Source of the DNA: Paracoccus methylarcula | GTDB lineage: Bacteria > Pseudomonadota > Alphaproteobacteria > Rhodobacterales > Rhodobacteraceae | Length of the DNA stretch: 64,000 bases | Reading direction: 5' to 3' | NCBI RefSeq assembly: GCF_003007735.2 | Contig: NZ_PXNQ02000002.1 | Location: forward strand, 186,001 to 250,000 | In this document: positions 57,844 through 64,000 of the stretch, one piece after another | How positions within the stretch are numbered: position 1 is the stretch's first letter | Layout: every line of letters begins with the position of its first letter | Translations under genes and position numbers: made by a program | The notes under the pieces: model-generated | What the model saw: the letters and a program-made list of their open reading frames with translations, nothing else | What the model was told of the DNA's origin: nothing | Databases searched by the model: none

Positions 57844-58074
57844 TCAGCGATGGCGCCAATGCGGTGGAACATCCCAGATCTTGCGGGCCAGTTCGGCTTC
57901 GACGTCGTCGCGGGTCAGGCCGACATCGCGCAATTGCTCGTCGGTCAGTCTCGACAGGTCGATGCGGGTCTTGCGGACGTCGAACATGGTCAGGATGCGT
58001 TCGATCCAACCGGGGCGCGGGACGATGCCTTGCCCGGTCATGACGCGCAGCATAGCGGCGGATTTCTGTGCCAT
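57844..58074 (-). CDS. DUF1127-family small protein
   Basis: The 76-aa protein contains the DUF1127 core SRLTDEQLRDVGLTRDDVEAE and ends in WDVPPHWRHR. The start at 58074 has GGAGGTGA upstream. Short DUF1127 proteins affect RNA turnover or phosphate and carbon metabolism in some alphaproteobacteria; the role here is inferred at family level only. It is divergent from a LysR regulator. Confidence 0.88.
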   Translation of the reverse strand: MAQKSAAMLRVMTGQGIVPRPGWIERILTMFDVRKTRIDLSRLTDEQLRDVGLTRDDVEAELARKIWDVPPHWRHR

Positions 58075-58211
58075 TCTTCACCTCCGGTGATCTGTTTCAT
58101 CAATCGTGGTGATAATATTCTCGATTACCATCCGATGGGTTGATATTTAGGCGCTCAAGATGTATTAGTAAAACGAATGATTTTGATATGAAGTATCAGG
58201 AGGATTGAGGA

Positions 58212-59084
58212 ATGCGTAATCTCGATGTCGCAACGCTGCGATCGCTGCTGGCAGTGGCCGAATATGGTGCCGTGACCCGCGCGGCAGAGGCGCTGAACAT
58301 GACGCAAAGCGCGATCTCGATGCAGATGAAACGGCTGGAGGAGGTGTTCGGCCGCCCGGTGCTGCTCAAGCAGGGGCGGGGCGTGATCCTGTCGGATTTC
58401 GGCTTTGAACTGCTGACCGAGGCGCGCAAGATGCTGGCGCATAACGACGCGATCATCGCCCGTTTCATGGGCGAGCGCCCCGAGGGGCGGCTGCGTGTCG
58501 GTTTGACCTGCGACTGGATGATCGACAAGGTGGCGCAGGCGACCCGTGCTTTCCGGCAGGATCATCCGCGGATCGAACTGGTCATCAATACCGCGCGCAG
58601 CCGGGATCTGCGGCGGCAGTTGAAACAGGGCGATCACGACCTGATCCTGACCACCGAATTCGAGTCCCCTCCGGGCGCAATTCACCTGGGCAAGGCCGAC
58701 CTGGCATGGGCTGGGGCGGTCGGCGGAAAGGTCTGGATGGAGCGTCCCTTCCCCTTCGCGAATTCACCGGATTGCAGCTATACGCCGGCAGGGATGGAGG
58801 CGCTGGACCGCGCCGGGATCGAATGGCGGCAGATGATCGGCGAGGGGGGCAAGGACACCTGGCGCGTTCTGGCCAGCGCGGATCTGGGCGTCACGATCAT
58901 ACCCGCCGACAGGCCGGAAGCGGGGCTGGAAATCATCGAGCATAACGGTGCCTTGCCGCCGCTGCCGCAGACATGGTTGAATGTCCATGTGAATGACGGT
59001 CCCGGACAGCACATGGCCTCGGACTTCATCTGCTATCTGCGCAGCGCCGTATGCGAGGTCGCAACCGAGGCGGCGGCCGCCTGA
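58212..59084 (+). CDS. LysR-family transcriptional regulator
   Basis: The 290-aa protein starts [19 protein letters not shown] and has an N-terminal helix-turn-helix with [25 protein letters not shown]. The C-terminal effector domain runs from about residue 90. AGGAGGA precedes the start. It faces the DUF1127 gene across 137 bp that is AT-rich, consistent with a divergent promoter under its control. Confidence 0.93.
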   Translation: MRNLDVATLRSLLAVAEYGAVTRAAEALNMTQSAISMQMKRLEEVFGRPVLLKQGRGVILSDFGFELLTEARKMLAHNDAIIARFMGERPEGRLRVGLTCDWMIDKVAQATRAFRQDHPRIELVINTARSRDLRRQLKQGDHDLILTTEFESPPGAIHLGKADLAWAGAVGGKVWMERPFPFANSPDCSYTPAGMEALDRAGIEWRQMIGEGGKDTWRVLASADLGVTIIPADRPEAGLEIIEHNGALPPLPQTWLNVHVNDGPGQHMASDFICYLRSAVCEVATEAAAA

Positions 59085-59097
59085 TCCGGCAGAGCCC

Positions 59098-60900
59098 TCA
59101 GACCACCACGCCCGCGCCTTCGGTCGCGGGACCGGCGACGGCGCGGAAGGCGGCGAACATCTCGCGCCCCATGCCCTCGCTGCTGGGGGCCGGGTCGAAG
59201 GCTGCGGGCCTGCGGTCCTCGAACTCCTCGGCAAGGCAGTCGATCGTGCCCATGGTCGCATCCATGCGGATCATGTCACCATCGCGCACCCGTGCCAGCG
59301 GCCCGCCGACCGAGGCCTCGGGCGAGATATGGATCGCCGCAGGCACCTTGCCCGAGGCACCCGACATCCGCCCATCCGTCACCAGTGCGACCCTGAGCCC
59401 GCGATCCTGCAGCACCGCAAGGGTCGGGGTCAGCGAATGCAGCTCGGGCATGCCATTCGCGCGCGGCCCCTGGAAGCGCACGACAACAATGGTGTCCTCG
59501 GTGAACTCGCCGGCCTTGAAGGCGGCCTTCACCTGTTCCTGGTCGCTGAAGACGCGGGCCTTGGCCTCGATCACGTGGCGTTCCTCGGCCACCGCGCTGA
59601 CCTTGATCACGCCGCGGCCCAGGTTGCCCTCGAGTTGCTTGAGCCCGCCGGTCGCGGCGAAGGGATCATGTGCCGGGCGCAGGATCTTGTCGTTCAGCGA
59701 TTCCTTCGCCCCGGCCTCCCACCGGACACGGGCACCGTCCAGCTTGGGCTCGGTCGTATAGCCGTCCAGCCCGGTGCCGTTGATCGTCTTGACATCCGGA
59801 TGCAGCAGCCCGGCATCCAGCAATTGCCCGATCATGTAGCCGATCCCGCCCGCCGCGTGGAAATGGTTCACATCGGCCAGGCCGTTGGGATAGACCCGCG
59901 CCATCAGCGGCACGGCCTCGGAAATATCATGGAAATCCTCGATATCCAGCCGTACGCCGGCGGCCCGCGCCATGGCCGGCAAATGCATGACGAGATTGGT
60001 GGAGCCTCCGGTTGCCATCAACCCGACCATGCCATTGACGAAGGCGCGCTCGTCCAGCACCTCGCCCGCGGGCAGGTAGTCATTGCCCAAGCGGGTGATC
60101 GCCGCCGCGCGTTCGACACCGGCCACGGTCAGCGCCTCGCGCAGGGGCGTGTTCGGATTGACGAAGCTTGATCCCGGCAGGTGCAGGCCCATGAATTCCA
60201 TCAGCATCTGGTTGCTGTTGGCGGTGCCATAGAAGGTGCAGGTGCCGGGGCTGTGGTAAGAGGCCATCTCGGCCGCCATCAACTCGTCGCGCCCGACCTC
60301 TCCGGTGGCGAATTTCTGGCGGATCTTCGACTTCTCGTCATTGGGCAGGCCCGAGGGCATTGGCCCGGCAGGAATGAACACGGCGGGGACATGTCCGAAA
60401 GTGGCCGCCCCGATGACCAACCCCGGCACGATCTTGTCGCAGACCCCCATATACAGCGCCGCGTCGAAACAATCATGCGACAACGCCACCCCGGCCGCGA
60501 GCGCGATCACGTCGCGCGAGAACAGTGACAGTTCCATCCCGGCGCGGCCCTGGGTGACGCCGTCGCACATGGCGGGCACGCCGCCCGCGACCTGCACGGT
60601 TGCGCCCGCCGCATGGCCCGCCCGGCGGATGAGATCGGGATAACGCTCATAGGGCTGATGCGCCGAGAGCATGTCATTATAGGCGGTGACGATGCCGATA
60701 TTCGGCTTGCGCGTCGTCGCCATATCTTCCTTGTCATCCATCGCGGCATAGGCATGGGCCTGGTTGCCGCAGGATAGATGCGCGCGGCGGGGGCCATCCT
60801 CGGCCGCCTTCGCGATTTTCCTCAGATAGTGGCTGCGGCTGTCTTGCGAGCGTTCGCGGATCCGGTCGGTGACGCGGTCGATGGTGGCGTGAAGGGTCAT
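59098..60900 (-). CDS. edd: Phosphogluconate dehydratase (Entner-Doudoroff)
   Basis: ATG 60900 ([20 protein letters not shown]) with GAGGAGG upstream gives 600 aa. The IlvD/Edd blocks are [30 protein letters not shown] and [12 protein letters not shown]. The Fe-S cysteines are in CDG, CDK and [13 protein letters not shown]. It dehydrates 6-phosphogluconate to KDPG. No eda neighbours it in this window. A LacI-type site lies in its promoter. Confidence 0.95.
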   Translation of the reverse strand: MTLHATIDRVTDRIRERSQDSRSHYLRKIAKAAEDGPRRAHLSCGNQAHAYAAMDDKEDMATTRKPNIGIVTAYNDMLSAHQPYERYPDLIRRAGHAAGATVQVAGGVPAMCDGVTQGRAGMELSLFSRDVIALAAGVALSHDCFDAALYMGVCDKIVPGLVIGAATFGHVPAVFIPAGPMPSGLPNDEKSKIRQKFATGEVGRDELMAAEMASYHSPGTCTFYGTANSNQMLMEFMGLHLPGSSFVNPNTPLREALTVAGVERAAAITRLGNDYLPAGEVLDERAFVNGMVGLMATGGSTNLVMHLPAMARAAGVRLDIEDFHDISEAVPLMARVYPNGLADVNHFHAAGGIGYMIGQLLDAGLLHPDVKTINGTGLDGYTTEPKLDGARVRWEAGAKESLNDKILRPAHDPFAATGGLKQLEGNLGRGVIKVSAVAEERHVIEAKARVFSDQEQVKAAFKAGEFTEDTIVVVRFQGPRANGMPELHSLTPTLAVLQDRGLRVALVTDGRMSGASGKVPAAIHISPEASVGGPLARVRDGDMIRMDATMGTIDCLAEEFEDRRPAAFDPAPSSEGMGREMFAAFRAVAGPATEGAGVVV

Positions 60901-60927
60901 CTTGCGGCCTCCTCTGGCTTTGGGATG

Positions 60928-60956
60928 ACTATATTCTGTTAGCGATAACAAAGCAA
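60928..60956 (-). promoter_or_regulatory. edd promoter with a LacI-type operator in the spacer
   Basis: On the minus strand the -35 is TTGCTT (complement of 60951-60956) and the -10 is TATAGT (complement of 60928-60933), with an exact 17-bp spacer. The spacer holds TGTTAGCGATAACA (60937-60950, plus strand), a near palindrome with a central CG typical of LacI/GalR-family sites. Confidence 0.6.
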
Positions 60957-60993
60957 GCGCTGCACGGCAATTCGCGAGAGTCTCGGCAAGTCG

Positions 60994-61806
60994 TTACCGG
61001 CTGGCTTTCTCCATCACCTTCGCCTGATCCCAGAGCCGATCCATCTCGGCCAGGTCGCTGTCCTCAGGGCGGCGGTTATCCTCTGCCAGCGCCGCCTCGA
61101 TGGCCTGGAAACGGCGGGTGAACTTGGTGTTCGCCCGGCGCAGGGCCTGTTCCGGGTCGATCTTCAGATGCCGTGCCAGATTGGCCATCACGAATATCAG
61201 GTCGCCGAACTCTTCCTCCAGCGCGTCCGGTCCCAGCTTGTCGCGTGCCTCGACCAGTTCGGCGGTTTCCTCGGTAATCTTGTCCAGAACGTCTTCCGCG
61301 CCCGGCCAGTCGAAACCCACCCGAGCGGCGCGGTTCTGCAGCTTGATCGCCCGGGTCAGGGCGGGAAGGCCAAGGGCAACCCCGTCCAGCGTCCCACGCT
61401 CGGCCTTGCCTGCGCGCTCGGCGGCCTTGATCGCCTCCCAGTCCCTGACCTGCTGTTCGGCCGATTTGTCGCGGCTCTCATCGCCGAAGACATGCGGATG
61501 GCGGAAGATCAGCTTGTCGGAAATCGCCGCCGCGCAATCGGCGAAATCGAACATCCCCTTTTCACGCGCCATCTGGGCATGGAACACCACCTGCAACAGC
61601 AGATCGCCCAGTTCCCCGGGCAATTCACCCCATGCCTTGCGGTCGATGGCATCGGCGACCTCATGCGCCTCCTCGATCGTATAGGGCGCGATCGAGGCGA
61701 AATCCTGCTCGATGTCCCAGGGGCAGCCGGTCTCCGGGTCCCGCAGCTTGTCCATGATATCGATCAGGCGGGCGATCTCGGTTCCCGCATCCTTGCTGTC
61801 AGCCAT
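60994..61806 (-). CDS. mazG: Nucleoside triphosphate pyrophosphohydrolase MazG
   Basis: The 270-aa protein has the two-lobed MazG architecture, with CPWDIEQDFASIAPYTIEEAHE and GELPGELGDLLLQVVFHA in the first half and EEFGDLIFVMANLARHLKIDPEQALR in the second. The metal-binding Glu/Asp residues EEAHE and EEFGD are intact. It removes damaged or surplus NTPs. Head-to-head with an M20 peptidase gene, 62 bp apart. Confidence 0.93.
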   Translation of the reverse strand: MADSKDAGTEIARLIDIMDKLRDPETGCPWDIEQDFASIAPYTIEEAHEVADAIDRKAWGELPGELGDLLLQVVFHAQMAREKGMFDFADCAAAISDKLIFRHPHVFGDESRDKSAEQQVRDWEAIKAAERAGKAERGTLDGVALGLPALTRAIKLQNRAARVGFDWPGAEDVLDKITEETAELVEARDKLGPDALEEEFGDLIFVMANLARHLKIDPEQALRRANTKFTRRFQAIEAALAEDNRRPEDSDLAEMDRLWDQAKVMEKASR

Positions 61807-61868
61807 TGCAATTCACCCCGTCCTCGGCTCCGATGGATCGATTGCCACAGCCCGGAAGGTGAGTCCAC

Positions 61869-63032
61869 ATGCCAGTCCTGAACCGTATCGCTGATTACAC
61901 CGACGAGATGACCGCATGGAGGCGGCACCTGCACCAGCATCCCGAACTGGGTTTCGACTGTCACGAGACAGCGGCTTTCGTCGCCGCGAGGCTGCGCGAA
62001 TTCGGCGTGGACGAGATCCACGAGGGAATCGGGCAGACCGGGATCGTCGCCATCGTGAACGGGCGGGGCGAGGGGCCGACCATCGGTCTGCGGGCCGATA
62101 TGGATGCCTTGCCGATGGAGGAAACCACCGGCGCGGAATGGGCCTCGAAAGTGCCGGGGCGGATGCATGCCTGCGGGCATGACGGGCATACGACCATGCT
62201 GCTCGGGGCGGCGAAATACCTGGCCGAGACACGGAATTTCGCGGGCCGCGCGGCGCTGATCTTCCAGCCCGCCGAAGAGAATGGCGGCGGCGGCGACGCC
62301 ATGGTGCGCGAGGGCATGATGGAGCGTTTCGGCATCTCGCGGGTCTTCGCCATGCATAACAGCCCGAACCATCAGGCAGGCAATATCTATACCACGCCCG
62401 GGCCGATCATGGCGGCGGTGGACAGTTTCGAGATCGACGTGAAGGGGCGCGGCGGGCATGGCGCCATGCCGCATCTGACCGCCGATCCGGTCGTGGCGGC
62501 AGTGGCCATCGTGAACGCGATCCAGACGATTTCCAGCCGCAACCACTATGCGCTGGACGATCTGGTCGTCTCGGTCACCCAGATCCATACCGGCAGCGCC
62601 GACAATATCGTGCCCGATGACGCCTGGATCTGCGGCACGGTGCGGACATTCGATCCACAGGTCCGCGAGATGGTCCGCCGCCGCCTGACCGAGATCTGCG
62701 CGGGGCAGGGCGCGGCCTATGATGTCAGCGCCGAGCTGAACTATATCGAGGGTTATCCGGCCACGGTGAACGATCCCGACCAGGCCGGCTTCGCGGCCGA
62801 AGTCGCCCGCGAGGTGGCGGGAGCGGCCAATGTCGAGGATTCGGTGGGGCGCGAGATGGGGGCCGAGGATTTCAGCTACATGCTGAATGCGCGTCCGGGC
62901 TGCTACCTGTTCCTTGGGCAGGGGGAAGGGCCCGGAGTTCACAATCCCGGCTATGATTTCAACGATGAGATCGCCCCGGTCGGCGCAAGTTTCTTTGCCC
63001 GGCTGGTCGAACGGGGGCAGCCGGCGTCATGA
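61869..63032 (+). CDS. M20-family amidohydrolase (hippurate hydrolase-like)
   Basis: The 387-aa enzyme has the M20D metal motif HACGHDGHTTMLLGAAKYL and the catalytic AEENGGGG. GAGRMG-type EDFSYMLNARPGCYLFLG follows near the end. The family cleaves N-acyl amino acids. ATG 61869 has AAGGTGAG upstream. It is divergent from mazG and convergent with the beta-barrel gene. Confidence 0.93.
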   Translation: MPVLNRIADYTDEMTAWRRHLHQHPELGFDCHETAAFVAARLREFGVDEIHEGIGQTGIVAIVNGRGEGPTIGLRADMDALPMEETTGAEWASKVPGRMHACGHDGHTTMLLGAAKYLAETRNFAGRAALIFQPAEENGGGGDAMVREGMMERFGISRVFAMHNSPNHQAGNIYTTPGPIMAAVDSFEIDVKGRGGHGAMPHLTADPVVAAVAIVNAIQTISSRNHYALDDLVVSVTQIHTGSADNIVPDDAWICGTVRTFDPQVREMVRRRLTEICAGQGAAYDVSAELNYIEGYPATVNDPDQAGFAAEVAREVAGAANVEDSVGREMGAEDFSYMLNARPGCYLFLGQGEGPGVHNPGYDFNDEIAPVGASFFARLVERGQPAS

Positions 63033-63116
63033 TCGGGGCAATGTCCCGGCAAAAGGGGCGGACCGTTGGCCCGGTCCCTGCCGGGGCGGCACGGCCCATC
63101 AATTCTTTGTGTAACC

Positions 63117-63704
63117 TCAGAACCTGAATCCGACGCGGAACTGTGTCAGCACGGCATGCAGATCGGTTCCGGGATATCCGCCGACATCGCCGAGATCGTG
63201 CCTCGTATGCTCGATGCCGAGCGTCAGGCGATCCGTGACCTGCAGATTCGCGCCCAATCCATAGACCAGCCCGGCTGTCGGGCTCAGTTCTGGACCGTCG
63301 GGGATGAAATTCGCGCTTCCGAAAACCCCATAGGGCGCGAATCTGCCGAGATCGACACCGAAAACGGTCTTGAAGCGCAGCAATTTATGCCGGGCCTCGT
63401 CGGTATCGCGCCGGATCAGTCCGGCATCGATCTCGACCCCGGCAAGCAGGCGGCCGTGATCGACGAGGCGACCGAAATGAACCCCGTAGCCAAGGAAATC
63501 GCCCAGATCCTCCCTGTGGTCATATTCCGTCAGCGAGGCCTTGCCTGCACCGGATTGCACCCCGGCATAGAACCCTTTCCAGTCGCGGCCCATGCCCGAA
63601 CCGGTGGCTTCGGGCGCCGAAGAAGAAGTGTTGACGGTGGAATCTTCCGCAAAAGCGGCGGATGACAGCAAGAGAACGGCTGCTATGATGGGGATGCGTT
63701 TCAT
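63117..63704 (-). CDS. Outer-membrane beta-barrel protein (OmpA-like/OMP_b-brl type)
   Basis: ATG 63704 (MKRIPIIAAVLLLSSAAFAE) begins a clear signal peptide; 195 aa. The mature part has alternating strands, WKGFYAGVQSGAGKASLTEYD, FAPYGVFGSANFIPDG and TDRLTLGIEHTRHDLGD, and ends in the aromatic residue F (FRVGFRF), as in outer-membrane porin-like proteins. The function is unknown. It resembles Rhizobium/Brucella Omp25-type barrels in layout. Confidence 0.83.
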   Translation of the reverse strand: MKRIPIIAAVLLLSSAAFAEDSTVNTSSSAPEATGSGMGRDWKGFYAGVQSGAGKASLTEYDHREDLGDFLGYGVHFGRLVDHGRLLAGVEIDAGLIRRDTDEARHKLLRFKTVFGVDLGRFAPYGVFGSANFIPDGPELSPTAGLVYGLGANLQVTDRLTLGIEHTRHDLGDVGGYPGTDLHAVLTQFRVGFRF

Positions 63705-63865
63705 GTTCCACTCCGGCTCGGAAAGGGCGTTTGGCATGTTTCGGATACCGGGCATCCTTACGGTTATGCAGTTAATAACATCTTAAGATGGGAGGGTTTT
63801 CATTCGACGGACGGAGAACCCGGCCACCCCTTGTCACGATGCCCGATCAGTTGTCGCGCAGTTTC

Positions 63866-63894
63866 TTGCCAATGTCCGGCCGCGCAGATAGGTT
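63866..63894 (+). promoter_or_regulatory. Possible yajC promoter
   Basis: TTGCCA (63866-63871), 17 bp and TAGGTT (63889-63894) lie about 60 bp before the yajC ATG. The -10 match is weak. Confidence 0.3.
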
Positions 63895-63955
63895 GCGCGC
63901 CAACTCGAACAGGGTCGGTGCCTAGCCCCGGCCTGACAGCCGAAAGGAAACCGCA

Positions 63956-64000
63956 TGTTTGCTACCCCTGCCTTCGCTCAGGCCGCCGGAGGATCCGGTG
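63956..64000 (+). CDS. yajC: Preprotein translocase subunit YajC, N-terminal fragment (window edge)
   Basis: ATG 63956 follows GAAAGGAAA. The first codons read MFATPAFAQAAGGSG, matching the short N-terminal tail typical of YajC in Rhodobacteraceae before its single TM helix. The gene runs off the right edge, so only 15 codons are seen. YajC associates with SecDF. The assignment rests on the beginning of the protein alone. Confidence 0.65.

Overview
The window is chromosomal DNA of an alphaproteobacterium in the Rhodobacteraceae/Paracoccaceae, most like Paracoccus. The basis is high GC, the gene families (ThyX, RimP-NusA-YlxR-InfB, parvulin-ArgJ-MutT beside SecA, HisD-UPF0262-LMW phosphatase, Hsp33-NUDIX-Cca, DUF1127) and frequent 4-nt ATGA/TGATG gene overlaps. 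This assignment rests on family knowledge, not on a search. There are about 62 protein genes. I see no rRNA, tRNA, CRISPR array, IS element or prophage.

Layout. 1-6 kb: glyoxalase I (cut by the left edge), thyX, a PepSY/response regulator/histidine kinase operon facing a three-unit PepSY-like exported protein, and a class V aminotransferase. 6-14.4 kb: an MsbA-like exporter with ygfZ and dinB, then atoE and a type I secretion ATPase/adaptor pair. 14.6-20.4 kb: secA, divergent from parvulin-argJ-mutT, then a 42-aa ORF. 20.4-27 kb: infB-ylxR-nusA-rimP (minus) and pip. 27-33 kb: ubiG, a marR/nitrilase/grxC/comF operon, a methyltransferase, hemH and an EamA permease. 33-35 kb: two L,D-transpeptidase-fold proteins around a CAP lipoprotein. 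35-41 kb: a five-gene chain of overlapping genes, hslO-NUDIX-cca-ABC-rlmD. 41-48 kb: NUDIX, a REC-PP2C phosphatase, ilvA, a membrane protein, argG-moaB and lrgAB. 48-54 kb: smc, then YbjN, RidA, GlpQ and FAH-family genes. 54-64 kb: an OmpA lipoprotein, hisD-UPF0262-phosphatase, DUF1127/LysR, edd, mazG, an M20 peptidase, a beta-barrel protein and the first codons of yajC.

Most of this is housekeeping: translation and ribosome maturation, protein export, cell wall, arginine/isoleucine/histidine synthesis, heme and quinone methylation, and Entner-Doudoroff metabolism. I do not see a clear, wholly new multi-gene system.

The most notable signals are: (1) four genes (MsbA-like ABC, atoE, nusA, nitrilase) are each broken by one apparently missing base. 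Because nusA is normally essential, sequence error is the first explanation. (2) A repeat with core GGATATTTGCATGAAGAAGA, usually next to a G5C hairpin, sits in four different intergenic regions between convergent genes. (3) A His/Asp/Arg-rich three-unit PepSY-like protein stands opposite a PhoP/FeuP-type two-component operon, with direct repeats between them. (4) A LacI-type operator lies inside the spacer of a good edd promoter. (5) DnaA-box-like 9-mers lie upstream of smc.
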